A stretch of 64,000 nucleotides of DNA from the NCBI GenBank assembly GCA_022824305.1, contig JAJEAD010000076.1:248001-312000 (forward strand), written 5' to 3'. Both the position numbers and the translations under genes were made by a program. The stretch comes from Gammaproteobacteria bacterium (lineage in GTDB: Bacteria > Pseudomonadota > Gammaproteobacteria > HK1). The notes under the pieces are model-generated. The model was not told the DNA's origin. It saw nothing but the letters and a program-made list of their open reading frames with translations, and made no database searches. This document shows positions 53,376-63,484 of this stretch, one piece after another. Within the stretch, counting starts at the first letter, position 1. Every line of letters starts with the position of its first letter.

Positions 53376-54620
53376 GTGCAGCGCTTCTCGTTTCTTTCTC
53401 TCCTGCGCAACGCGCTTCGCTACCGAAAGGGGTGGCAGCGCATGTGGCGGAACCCGGAGCCGAAGCGCCGCTACGACGTGGTGATCATCGGCGGCGGCGG
53501 CCACGGACTCGGGGCCGCTTACTACCTGGCCAAGGAGCACGGCGTCCGCAACGTGGCGGTACTGGAGCGCGGCTGGCTGGGCGGGGGCAATACCGCGCGC
53601 AACACCATGACCATCCGCTCGAACTACGTTCGCCCGCCGAGCGTGCCCTTTCACGAAGGGTCCATGGCGCTCTACCGGGAGCTGTCGCGCGAGCTGAACT
53701 ACAACCTGATGGTGGGACGGCGCGGCATGATCGCCTTTCTTCAGGGCACCGCCGCCGCGCGCACCGCGGCACGCATGGCGAACACCATGCACGTGTACGG
53801 CGCGAACTACGAGCTGATCGACGTCGAGGAGATCGCGCGCCGCGTGCCCGCCTTTCGCCCCCCCGCCCGCCCGCGTCTCCCCTTGCTCGGCGGTGTGTGC
53901 CAGCCCGACGCGATGATGGCGCGCCACGACGCGATGGCCTGGGGATTCGCGAGAATGGCCGACTCGATGGGCGTCGACATCATCCAGAACTGCGAGGTCA
54001 CCGGTATCCGGCGGGACGGCAACCGCGTCACGGGCGTGGAGACCGGCCGGGGAAGGATCGATGCGGGCAAGGTGGGCATGGCGGTTGCCGGCCACGGGAG
54101 CGTCGTGGCGGAGATGGCGGGTATTCGTCTGCCGATTGAAGTGCAGCCCCTGCAGGCGTGGGTCTCCGAACCGGTGAAGCCCTTCCTCGATCAGATCCTC
54201 GTGTTCAGCGGCTACGGCTGCTACATGATGCAGTCCGACAAGGGTGAGCTGGTCATCGGCGGCCCCACCGACCCCTACCCCTCCTACGCCCAGCGGGGCA
54301 CCTTTCCGATCGTCGAGCAGGTGACGGCGGCGGTGCTCGAGATGTTCCCGGCATTGGCCCGCATGAAGCTGCTGCGGCACTGGGCCGGAGTGCTGGACAT
54401 CGTGTACGACGGCTCGCCGATCATATCCCGGACCCCGCTCGACGGGTTCTCGGTGGACGTCGCCGGCGCCGGCGGATTCAAGACCACTCCGATGGCGGCG
54501 CGCATGCACGCGTGGCTGATCGCGAACGACGAGCCGCACGAGCTCATCCGGGACTTCGGTCTCGACCGCTTCGAACGCGGGCGCCTGGTGTTCGAAGGCG
54601 GAGTGTCCTTCAACCGATGA
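53376..54620 (+). CDS. soxB: Sarcosine oxidase beta subunit
   Basis: Catalytic flavoprotein subunit of heterotetrameric sarcosine oxidase. The family start is QRFSFLSLLRNALRYRKGW, placing the initiator at GTG 53376 with GGAGG upstream; the frame is open from 53328. The dinucleotide-binding motif DVVIIGGGGHGLGAAYYLA, then VAVLERGWLGGGNTARN and RSNYVRPPSVPF follow. It oxidises N-methyl groups of sarcosine-like amines, passing C1 units to the alpha subunit's tetrahydrofolate domain. First of the soxB-D-A-G run. Confidence 0.94.
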   Translation: MQRFSFLSLLRNALRYRKGWQRMWRNPEPKRRYDVVIIGGGGHGLGAAYYLAKEHGVRNVAVLERGWLGGGNTARNTMTIRSNYVRPPSVPFHEGSMALYRELSRELNYNLMVGRRGMIAFLQGTAAARTAARMANTMHVYGANYELIDVEEIARRVPAFRPPARPRLPLLGGVCQPDAMMARHDAMAWGFARMADSMGVDIIQNCEVTGIRRDGNRVTGVETGRGRIDAGKVGMAVAGHGSVVAEMAGIRLPIEVQPLQAWVSEPVKPFLDQILVFSGYGCYMMQSDKGELVIGGPTDPYPSYAQRGTFPIVEQVTAAVLEMFPALARMKLLRHWAGVLDIVYDGSPIISRTPLDGFSVDVAGAGGFKTTPMAARMHAWLIANDEPHELIRDFGLDRFERGRLVFEGGVSFNR

Positions 54621-54633
54621 GGATGCCGGGCCG

Positions 54634-54891
54634 ATGATGCTCATTCCCTGCCCCTTCTGCGGTCCTCGCAACGAGGATGAGTTCAGCTGCTGGAGCGAAG
54701 CGATTCCGAGGCCCGCGGATCCCTCCTCTCTCTCCGACGCGCAGTGGGTGGACTTCGTGTACAACCACCGCAACCCCAAGGGTCCGGTACGCGAGCAGTG
54801 GTGGCACGCGCGCGGATGCCGGCGATGGATCCTGGTCGAGCGCGATACGCGCACCCACGATGTTCTCTCCGCTTCGGCGGCCGCGCCGTGA
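54634..54891 (+). CDS. soxD: Sarcosine oxidase delta subunit
   Basis: An 85-residue zinc-binding subunit: PCPFCGPRNEDEFSC and the later HARGCRRWILVERDT hold the conserved cysteines and histidine. ATG at 54634 or 54637 (MLIPCPFCG). Its stop overlaps the soxA start as GTGA. The C-terminal tail is short, as usual. Confidence 0.93.
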   Translation: MMLIPCPFCGPRNEDEFSCWSEAIPRPADPSSLSDAQWVDFVYNHRNPKGPVREQWWHARGCRRWILVERDTRTHDVLSASAAAP

Positions 54892-57857
54892 GCGACGCGC
54901 AGACTCGCCGGCTTCCCGCGGGCGGGGAAATCGATCGCTCGAGGCGCCTGCGCTTCCGCTTCAACCGCGTGGAGCTCGAAGGCCATCCTGGAGACACGCT
55001 CGCCTCCGCCCTGCTCGCGAACGGGGTGAGGATGGTGGGCCGAAGCTTCAAGTACCATCGCCCGCGGGGAATCGTGACCGCCGGGGCGGAGGAGCCGAAC
55101 GCCATCGTCCAGCTCGGGGGCGACGAGGACGAGCCGAACGCGAGGGCCACCACGCTCGAGCTGCGCGAGGGCATGCAGGCACGAAGCGTCAACTGCTGGC
55201 CGGGCCTGCGCTTCGACCTCGGAGCCCTCAACGACCGCCTTTCCGGGCTTTTCGCGGCCGGCTTCTACTACAAGACCTTCATCGGGCCGCCCGGCGACTG
55301 GAACCTCTACGGCCCCCTGCTGCGGCGCATGGCGGGCCTCGGCACCGCACCGGAGCGGCGCGTGGAAAGGAGCTGCGAGAAGCGATTCCACCACTGCGAC
55401 GTGCTGGTCGCGGGAGCGGGCCCGACCGGCCTCTCCGCCGCGCTCGCGGCGGCCCGGAGCGGCGCCCGGGTGCTCGTCGTCGACGACGGCCCCGTGCCGG
55501 GCGGAATGCTCCGGGAGAGCACGGTGGAGATCGACGGGATGTCGGGAAGGGAGTGGGCGAGGGAGGCGGCGGCGGAGCTGGACGCCTCCCCCCGGGTGAC
55601 CCGCCTCGAGCGATCGAGCGTCGTCGGCTGCTACGACCACAACCTGTTCAACGTCGTCGAGCGGAGCCCGCCGCTTTCCTTCGTCGACGAGCGCCTGTGG
55701 AAGGTCCGGGCCCGCCGGGTGGTGCTCGCCACCGGCGCGTCGGAACGGCCTCTCGTCTTCGCCGACAACGACCGTCCCGGAGTGATGACCGCGAGCGCGG
55801 CGCTGGCCTACCTTGGACGCTACGCGGTGCGCCCCGGGGCGCAGGCGGTGGCGGTCACCAACAACAGCTCGACCTACTCCGTCGTGCGGGCCCTGGCCGA
55901 TGCGGGGCTCGAGGTCGCGGCCCTCGTCGACCTCCGCCCCCAGCCTCCGCCCGCGCTCGCGGGGGAGATCGAATCCCGGGGCGTCGAGGTCCTGACCGGC
56001 TCCGCCGTGGTGCGCGCGCTCGGTACCCGGGAGGTGCGGGCGGCGGAAGTCGCGTCCCTCGCCCGGCCGCGGGAGCGGCGTCGCATTGCCTGCGACCTCG
56101 TGCTGTGTTCCGGCGGCTGGGACCCGCGCGTCCACCTCCACTCCCAATCGGGGGCGCGCCCCCGCTACCAGCCTCGTCTGGCCTGCTTCGTGCCGGGCGA
56201 GAGCCCCCTGCCACAACGAAGCGCCGGGGCGGCAAGCGGCGCCTTCGCGCTGCGCGACTGCCTCCGGGAGGGCTGGGAAGCAGGAGTGGAGACATGCCGG
56301 GACCTTGGATTCAGCGTCCCCGCGGCGGAAACGCCCCGGTGCTCGGAGGAGGCGCCGCTCGAGATCGAGGCGCACTGGGAAAGCCCGGCCCCCGCCGCGC
56401 GTGGCAAGGCCTTCGTGGACCTGCAGAACGACGTGACCTCGGAAGACCTCCGCCAGAGCGTTCTCGAGGGCTTTCGTTCCGTCGAGCACGTCAAGCGCTA
56501 CACCACCGCGGGCATGGGCACCGACCAGGGAAAGCTCGGCAACGCCAACGTGATCGGCGTCCTCTCCCGGGCCCTGTCCTGCGATCCCGGCGAGGTGGGG
56601 ACCACGACCTACCGCCCCCCGTACGTCCCGGTCTCCTTCGACACCATCGCGGGCCGGGAGCGCGGCGAGCTCGTGCTCCCGGCCCGGCGCACCGCGCTCA
56701 CCGACTGGATCGAGAACGCGGGCGCGGTGATGTTCGAGGCCGGGGCGGGCTACCGCCGCCCCCTGTACTTTCCGAAGTCGGGCGAGGACATGGCGGCCGC
56801 GGTGGCCCGCGAGGCGCTCGCCTGCCGGACGAGCGCCGGGATCTACGACGGGTCGCCTCTGGGCAAGTTCGAGCTCCGGGGACCCGGAGCCGTCACCTTC
56901 CTGGAGCGGGTCCACGCAAACCGCTGGGACGATCTGGCGGTGGGGCGGGGACGCTTCGGGTGGATGCTGCGCGAAGACGGGAGGCTGCTCGATGACGCCG
57001 TGACCTTCCGGCTGGGTGAGGAGCGCTACCTGATGTTCGTGGGAAGCGGCGCCGCCCTTCACGTCGAAGCCCACCTCGAGCGTCTGCTGCAGCTCGAGTG
57101 GCCCGGGCTTCCGGTCTTCCTCACCGTCGTCACCTCGCAGTGGACCAACATCTGCGTATGCGGACCGCGGGCGAGGGAGGTGCTGGGGAGCGCGGGCGTG
57201 GAGGATGATCTCGACACCCCGGCCCTTCCCTTCCTGACCATGCGGGAGATGCAGGTAGCGGGGGTGCCCGCGCTGGTTGCGAGGGCCGGGTACACCGGCG
57301 AGCTCTCTTTCGAGGTGAACGTGCGCGCCCGCGACGGGCTGGCGGTGTGGAAGGCGCTGCTGCGCGCGGGCGAGCCCCTCGGCCTCACCCTGGTGGGGTC
57401 CGAGGCGAGCATGGTCATGCGCTGCGAGAAGGGCTTCGTCTCCGCCGGCTTCGAGGGGGACGGCATCGTCAACCCCTTCGACGCCGGATACGGGTGGGCG
57501 GTGGACATGAGCAAGGAGGACTTCATCGGCCGCCGGTCGCTGGCGCGCGACGCCAGGGTGGGCGGCATCCGGCCGAAGGTGGTCGGCCTTCTGCCCGAGG
57601 ACGCCACGTTCGTTCCCCCGGACGGCACGCCGCTGGTCGAGTGCGGCGCCCCGCTCGACTCACCGCCGGTGATCGGCTACGTCTCCCAGGCCTGCCACAG
57701 CCCCAACGTCGGACGCGCCATCGCGCTGGCGGTGCACGACGACGGTCGGCGACGCATCGGGGAGCGCATCGAGGTCGCCGCCATCGGCCGGCGCGCCGCG
57801 GCGCTCGTCACCCGTCCCTGCTTCGTGGACGCGGCGGGCACGCGAATGAGAGACTGA
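54888..57857 (+). CDS. soxA: Sarcosine oxidase alpha subunit
   Basis: 989 residues from a GTG overlapping soxD. N-terminal ferredoxin-like and NAD-binding region (FNRVELEGHPGDTLASALLANGV; CDVLVAGAGPTGLSAALAAARSG), a middle two-dinucleotide domain (VKRYTTAGMGTDQGKLGN), and a C-terminal T-protein-like tetrahydrofolate-binding aminomethyltransferase domain (GYTGELSFEVNV, SKEDFIGRRSL). It accepts the methylene group as 5,10-methylene-THF in known enzymes. Dimethylglycine and other N-methyl amine oxidases share this architecture, so specificity is open. Confidence 0.94.
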   Translation: MSDAQTRRLPAGGEIDRSRRLRFRFNRVELEGHPGDTLASALLANGVRMVGRSFKYHRPRGIVTAGAEEPNAIVQLGGDEDEPNARATTLELREGMQARSVNCWPGLRFDLGALNDRLSGLFAAGFYYKTFIGPPGDWNLYGPLLRRMAGLGTAPERRVERSCEKRFHHCDVLVAGAGPTGLSAALAAARSGARVLVVDDGPVPGGMLRESTVEIDGMSGREWAREAAAELDASPRVTRLERSSVVGCYDHNLFNVVERSPPLSFVDERLWKVRARRVVLATGASERPLVFADNDRPGVMTASAALAYLGRYAVRPGAQAVAVTNNSSTYSVVRALADAGLEVAALVDLRPQPPPALAGEIESRGVEVLTGSAVVRALGTREVRAAEVASLARPRERRRIACDLVLCSGGWDPRVHLHSQSGARPRYQPRLACFVPGESPLPQRSAGAASGAFALRDCLREGWEAGVETCRDLGFSVPAAETPRCSEEAPLEIEAHWESPAPAARGKAFVDLQNDVTSEDLRQSVLEGFRSVEHVKRYTTAGMGTDQGKLGNANVIGVLSRALSCDPGEVGTTTYRPPYVPVSFDTIAGRERGELVLPARRTALTDWIENAGAVMFEAGAGYRRPLYFPKSGEDMAAAVAREALACRTSAGIYDGSPLGKFELRGPGAVTFLERVHANRWDDLAVGRGRFGWMLREDGRLLDDAVTFRLGEERYLMFVGSGAALHVEAHLERLLQLEWPGLPVFLTVVTSQWTNICVCGPRAREVLGSAGVEDDLDTPALPFLTMREMQVAGVPALVARAGYTGELSFEVNVRARDGLAVWKALLRAGEPLGLTLVGSEASMVMRCEKGFVSAGFEGDGIVNPFDAGYGWAVDMSKEDFIGRRSLARDARVGGIRPKVVGLLPEDATFVPPDGTPLVECGAPLDSPPVIGYVSQACHSPNVGRAIALAVHDDGRRRIGERIEVAAIGRRAAALVTRPCFVDAAGTRMRD

Positions 57858-57859
57858 GC

Positions 57860-58372
57860 ATGCCCTACCGCGTCACCCTGCACGGCCCCGAGCGCGCGTC
57901 GCTCATCAACCTCCGGGCGCGAGCGGAAGCCCGCGCCGTGATCGAATCGGAGGTGGGCTTTGCTCTCCCCGCTCCTTCCGGGCCCGCGGCCGGCACCGGG
58001 GGCACGCTCGCATTCGCGCTCGGACCGGATGAATGGTTGCTCCGGACACCGTTGCCGGACGAAGACGAGTGGCTGCGCCGCCTGGAGGCGGCCCTTGCCC
58101 GCCGCCCGGCCTCGTGCGTTCTCGTCTCCGACGCGTACGGCGTCCTGCAGATCGCGGGCCCCGATTCCCTCGAAGTGCTGGCGCAGGCGACAGGCGTGGA
58201 CCTCGACCCGGAGACCTTCCCTACCGGGTACGCGACGCGGGCCGCATTCGCGAAAGTGAGCGCCATCCTCCACCGCCTCGACGACCGGCCCTCCTTCGCG
58301 CTCTATGTGGACAGCGCGCTGGCCGGCTACGCCTCGAGATGGCTCGAGGTGTCGTCGGGAGGAGCCCCCTAG
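57860..58372 (+). CDS. soxG: Sarcosine oxidase gamma subunit
   Basis: A 170-residue subunit with the YgfZ/GcvT-like fold. ALGPDEWLLRTP and CVLVSDAYGVLQIAGPDSLEVL are typical of SoxG. It starts two bases after the soxA stop. Completes the B-D-A-G order. A dispersed repeat and hairpin follow immediately. Confidence 0.9.
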   Translation: MPYRVTLHGPERASLINLRARAEARAVIESEVGFALPAPSGPAAGTGGTLAFALGPDEWLLRTPLPDEDEWLRRLEAALARRPASCVLVSDAYGVLQIAGPDSLEVLAQATGVDLDPETFPTGYATRAAFAKVSAILHRLDDRPSFALYVDSALAGYASRWLEVSSGGAP

Positions 58373-58385
58373 CGGCAATGTGCCC

Positions 58386-58450
58386 CCGATTTCCGGAAGC
58401 CGCGGGCGCGAGAATTTCAGCAGGGGCAAGGCGAACGCGCGTCAGAGCGC
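58386..58450. repeat. 65-bp dispersed repeat, copy 2
   Basis: Matches 33597-33661 at 51 of 65 positions in the same orientation and without gaps. It starts 14 bases after soxG and is followed by a 10-bp hairpin at 58456-58479. The two copies follow different kinds of gene (sarcosine oxidase here, beside rplI/dnaB there), so it is not part of one operon's function. Confidence 0.6.
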
Positions 58451-58455
58451 GCCCG

Positions 58456-58479
58456 GGACGGCGCACCTCTGCGCCGTCC
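58456..58479 (+). terminator. 10-bp hairpin after soxG
   Basis: Perfect arms 58456-58465 and 58470-58479 with a 4-base loop, 84 bases after the soxG stop. No U-run follows. It may end or stabilise the sox transcript, or belong to the repeat element. Confidence 0.4.
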
Positions 58480-58728
58480 ATGCGGGCAGATTCGCGTCCG
58501 CTGGCCAGGAAGGCGGAGAAACACTGCGACGGGCATCGAGGGGACACGGGCGGGTTCCGTGGCGGCTCCGGCGCACGTTGATGCCGGCCGGTGTCCCGGG
58601 CGCTATCATCCTCCCGCGGGCGGGAGAGCGCCGCCCCGATTGCACCTTGGCCTCGCGCCTCCGCGCTTCGATGAGGAGAGGACCGGCTCGGCCGGGGGTG
58701 GCGCACCAACCTTGAGGAGTCTTCGACG

Positions 58729-60072
58729 GTGGACGACGTGACCAGGCAGTTCAGCGGCTACCAGCAGGCCAAGGCGCCGGCGGCGGGCCCCGACGAGCTC
58801 CTCGTGCGGGTGGGGCCGGGCACTCCGGGGGGCGAGTACCTGCGACGCTTCTGGCATCCGGTGGCGATAACCTCGCAGGTCGGCGACCTGCCTCTCGCCC
58901 TGCGCCGATTCGGCGAGGACCTCGTGCTCTTTCGCGACGGCAGCGGACACTACGGCCTGGTGCACCGGCACTGCCCGCACCGCAACGCGTCGCTCGAGTT
59001 CGCCATCGTGCAGCCGCGCGGGATCCGCTGCTGCTACCACGGCTGGCACTTCGACGTGGACGGCACCCTGCTCGAAGCTCCCGCGGAGCCCGATTCGGTC
59101 CGGCTCGACCAGCGCGTACGCCTCGGCGCCTACCCGGTGCGCGAGTACAAGGGCCTCGTGTTCGCCTACTTCGGCCCTCCGGACGCCGTTCCCCCTTTCC
59201 CGACCTACGACACCTGCGAGATCGAGGGCGGAGAACTCCTCCCCTACGAAGTGCCGATGGACTGCAACTGGCTGCAGGTCGCCGAGAATTCCATGGATCC
59301 GATGCACGTGGTGTTCCTGCACACGCGGGTCAACCGGGTGCAGTTCACGAAGAAGCTCGGCATTCTTCCGGTGATCCGATGGTTCGAGACCCCCATCGGG
59401 TTCTTCTACACCAAGGGCCGGCGCATGGATGACTTCCTGTGGATCTCCACCAACGACATCGTGCTCCCGAACTTCACACAGGCCGGCGCGGTGCACGAGA
59501 GCACCGACGGCGCGACGACCAAGTACTTCGGACGGAACTCCTTCACGCGCTGGATCGTGCCGGTCGACGACACCCATTCCACCGTGCTCGCCTACCGGCA
59601 CTTCAACCCCCGGGCGGAGTCTCCCCGCGACGAATGGCGCACTCCGGAAGCACTCGAGGAGATCGACATCACCCGGCTGCGCAACCGCCCCTACCGGGAG
59701 CGTCAGATCGATCCCGGCGACTACGAAGCGGTCTCCGGACAGGGGCCGATCACGCCTCACGGACGCGAGCACCTCGCTTCCTCCGACACCGGCGTCGTGC
59801 GTTACCGCCGCCGGCTGCGGGCCGGGATCCGGGCGCTCGCGGACGAGGGACGCGCGCCGCTCCAGCCGGGGGCCCACGGCGCCGCTCCGATTCCGACCTA
59901 CGGCAGCGACACCGTGCTTCGATTTCCCCCGGCTCCCGATGCGCAGGAAGACGAGGCGGCGGTCGGGGAGCTGCTCGAAGCGGTGGGCGCGATCTACCGA
60001 AGCGCGGACGGGCTCACGGGAGATCCGCGCTACGAGGATCTCGCCACCAAGCTGGCCACGCTCAACCGCTGA
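58729..60072 (+). CDS. Rieske non-heme iron oxygenase alpha subunit (3)
   Basis: 447 residues from GTG behind a GAGGAG. Rieske ligands are C82-P-H84 and C101-C-Y-H104; iron-site residues D190, H193 and H198 lie in AENSMDPMHVVFLH. It has the same length and layout as Rieske 2, so a paralogue. A glutathione S-transferase gene follows after 230 bases. In Pseudomonas caffeine degraders a GST-like protein (NdmE) supports one Rieske N-demethylase, so the pairing is suggestive but unproven. The reductase must be encoded elsewhere. Confidence 0.88.
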   Translation: MDDVTRQFSGYQQAKAPAAGPDELLVRVGPGTPGGEYLRRFWHPVAITSQVGDLPLALRRFGEDLVLFRDGSGHYGLVHRHCPHRNASLEFAIVQPRGIRCCYHGWHFDVDGTLLEAPAEPDSVRLDQRVRLGAYPVREYKGLVFAYFGPPDAVPPFPTYDTCEIEGGELLPYEVPMDCNWLQVAENSMDPMHVVFLHTRVNRVQFTKKLGILPVIRWFETPIGFFYTKGRRMDDFLWISTNDIVLPNFTQAGAVHESTDGATTKYFGRNSFTRWIVPVDDTHSTVLAYRHFNPRAESPRDEWRTPEALEEIDITRLRNRPYRERQIDPGDYEAVSGQGPITPHGREHLASSDTGVVRYRRRLRAGIRALADEGRAPLQPGAHGAAPIPTYGSDTVLRFPPAPDAQEDEAAVGELLEAVGAIYRSADGLTGDPRYEDLATKLATLNR

Positions 60073-60302
60073 AGCGCCGCCGGCAGGGCCAGAACCCGGG
60101 CCCGATCCGCTCGAGAGGTGGAGTGCGCGCACTGCCGCGCAGCCGACGAGGGCCGGTGCCCCGCCGCAGGACGGAAGGGCTCGCGCCTTGCACCCGCGAC
60201 GCGCCCGGAGCGTGCCTGCCCGGCGGGACACGGCAGCGTCCTGCCGCGCTCCTTCCGCGCAATCTGGCAGACTGTCCCTCCGTCGACCGCCGCTGACTTG
60301 CC

Positions 60303-60944
60303 ATGTACAAACTCTTCACCCATCGCGATTCCTACGGAATGACCGCCGAGCTCGTCCTCGAGGAGCTCGACATCGAGTACGAGCCCGTCGTCTTCAACGT
60401 GCACGACGAGAGACAGTGGCCGGAGGGCTTCACCCGGGCCAACCCCAACCACCGCGTGCCGACCCTGGTCACGGAGAACGGACCGATCTACGAAACCGCG
60501 GCAATACTGGTGCACCTTGCGGAGAGGCACGGCGAGGGCCGCCTCATGCCACCGTCCGACGATGCCCGCCGGGCGCGCTACTGGCAGTGGCACTTCTACC
60601 TCATGAGCACCCTGCAGCCGGAGGTGCTCATCCAGTTCCACCCCGAGAAGTACTTCCCCGGCGATCCCGATGCACAGCGCGCACTCCGGCAAGCCTCCAG
60701 CGGGTGGCTGGAGAAGATCTGGCGGGTGCTCGACGACGCGATCGGCGACGGCCCCTGGTTTCTCGGCAATTTGTACACCACCTGCGACATCTCCTTCGCG
60801 ATGCAGGCCCTGTGGCAGGAGAATCAGCCCTCGGATCTCTCCCGCTTCCCCAACGCAAGGCGCAGCCTGCGGGCGATTCTGGACCGGCCCGCCGCCCGTC
60901 GAGTGCTGCGACGCAACGAGCGCGAGCACCTGGCGTTCGTCTGA
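60303..60944 (+). CDS. Glutathione S-transferase family protein
   Basis: A 213-residue protein with an N-terminal thioredoxin fold (MYKLFTHRDSYGMTAELVLEE, NHRVPTLVTENGPIYETAAI with the cis-Pro and glutathione-binding segment) and a C-terminal all-helical domain (PWFLGNLYTTCDISFAMQAL with the N-capping Asp). Last gene of the island before purA. Roles could be conjugation or isomerisation in a catabolic path, or structural support of the neighbouring Rieske enzyme. Confidence 0.88.
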   Translation: MYKLFTHRDSYGMTAELVLEELDIEYEPVVFNVHDERQWPEGFTRANPNHRVPTLVTENGPIYETAAILVHLAERHGEGRLMPPSDDARRARYWQWHFYLMSTLQPEVLIQFHPEKYFPGDPDAQRALRQASSGWLEKIWRVLDDAIGDGPWFLGNLYTTCDISFAMQALWQENQPSDLSRFPNARRSLRAILDRPAARRVLRRNEREHLAFV

Positions 60945-61050
60945 GCCGCGTCACCCCCGGGCGGACCCATTGCCTGATGCCGCCCGGCGCCCCTCGGGCA
61001 CCGGATCGAATCGTCTCCCGGCTCCCCCTGCTCCTTCGGGAGGCAGGATC

Positions 61051-62403
<1,353 letters not shown>

Positions 62404-62589
62404 CTATCTCAGCGCGTAGAGGAGCAGGCAGCCGAGAATCATGCTCGTCAGTCCCGCGAAACGAAGGGTGCTGTCGTTCAGACTCACGAGTTTCGTCAAC
62501 GCCCGGCGCATCGCATCCGGATTCAGAAAGGGCAGCAGGCCTTCCAGAACCAGAACGAGGGCGATCGCGACGAGGAGGTCGTGCCACAT
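62404..62589 (-). CDS. DUF2065 small membrane protein (YjeT-like)
   Basis: A 61-residue protein with two hydrophobic segments: MWHDLLVAIALVLVLEGLLPFLNP and RFAGLTSMILGCLLLYAL. Location between hflC and purA and the sequence both match E. coli YjeT. Function unknown, possibly linked with the HflKC/FtsH membrane complex by position. Confidence 0.88.
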   Translation of the reverse strand: MWHDLLVAIALVLVLEGLLPFLNPDAMRRALTKLVSLNDSTLRFAGLTSMILGCLLLYALR

Positions 62590-62629
62590 CGGACCGGCTC
62601 TACGGCGAGCGTCACGCGGTCGCCTGTCG

Positions 62630-63484
62630 CTATCCCCCCGAATCCTTGAAGTATCGGAAAAACTGGGTGTTGGGCTCGAGCAGCAGCACGTCGGCGGGAT
62701 TGCTGAACGTGTTGCGGTAGGCGTCCAGGCTGCGGTAGAGGGAGTAGAACTCGCCGTCCTGCCCGTAGGCCTGGGCATAGGTATCGGTCGCCGTGGCATC
62801 GCCGTTGCCGCGAATCTTCTGGCCTTCGCGCTCGGCTTCGGCGAGCAGGACCTCCCGCTCGCGTTCCGCCTGCGCCCGAATCTCCCGCGCCAGCTCCTCG
62901 CCTTCGGAACGGAACTTCTTCGCGACCTGCTTGCGTTCCGCCGCCATGCGATCGAACACGGACTGGCTGACGTTCTCGGGGAGATCCACGCGCTTGATGC
63001 GCACGTCGATGATCTCGATCCCGAGCTCGTCGGCCTGGCTCGCGGCCGATTTCAGCATGGTTTCCCTGATCTCGGCACGCTCCCCCGATACGACCTGGCG
63101 CACGGTGCGCTTGCCGAACTCGTCGCGGAGCGCCTTGACGATGACCACGGAAAGCCGCTGGTTGGCGATCAGGGGGTTGCCGCCGGTGGAGGTGTAGTAC
63201 TGCTCGACGAAGCGGACCTTCCACTTGACGAAGGAGTCGACGATGACCTGCTTCTTCTCGCTCGTGAGGTAGAGCTGGGGGTCGGAGTCGAGCGTCTGGA
63301 TTCGGGCGTCGAACTTGAGCACCGACTGCCAGAACCACTTGAAGTGCAATCCGGGCTCGAAGTCCGATCGCTTGATCTCACCGAACTGGAGCTTGAGCGC
63401 CTTCTCGCGCATGTCGACGGTGAATATCGACAGCGCCCCCATTCCGAGAAGCAGTACTCCCGCAACCAGGTATGCACGGTTCAT
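62630..63484 (-). CDS. hflC: Membrane protease modulator HflC
   Basis: A 284-residue SPFH/prohibitin-domain protein with one N-terminal membrane segment (YLVAGVLLLGMGALSIFTV) and a periplasmic part. It forms the HflKC cage around FtsH in E. coli. GEIKRSDFEPGLHFKWF and the coiled-coil region ALLAEAEREGQKIRGNGDATAT-like end are normal. The start overlaps the hflK stop (ATGA). Confidence 0.94.
   Translation of the reverse strand: MNRAYLVAGVLLLGMGALSIFTVDMREKALKLQFGEIKRSDFEPGLHFKWFWQSVLKFDARIQTLDSDPQLYLTSEKKQVIVDSFVKWKVRFVEQYYTSTGGNPLIANQRLSVVIVKALRDEFGKRTVRQVVSGERAEIRETMLKSAASQADELGIEIIDVRIKRVDLPENVSQSVFDRMAAERKQVAKKFRSEGEELAREIRAQAEREREVLLAEAEREGQKIRGNGDATATDTYAQAYGQDGEFYSLYRSLDAYRNTFSNPADVLLLEPNTQFFRYFKDSGG

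Larger units (their letters stand above)
58373..58728. other. Gene-free region between soxG and Rieske 3
   Basis: About 355 bases. The first 110 hold dispersed-repeat copy 2 and its hairpin. The remainder is GC-rich with no convincing gene; the ribosome site of Rieske 3 (GAGGAG) is at the right edge. Confidence 0.5.

Noticed and set aside
52890..57074. A 1394-codon minus-strand frame opposite the sox genes
   Set aside because: Shadow of soxB, soxD and soxA, with no protein-family features.
58373..58728. Glycine riboswitch in the region after soxG
   Set aside because: The hairpin and the GGGGCAAGG stretch drew attention, but the tandem aptamer consensus is absent and the same sequence recurs near dnaB as a repeat.
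60957..60987. 8-bp hairpin between the GST gene and purA as a terminator
   Set aside because: Short stem with a 15-base loop and no U-run; below the level worth listing.
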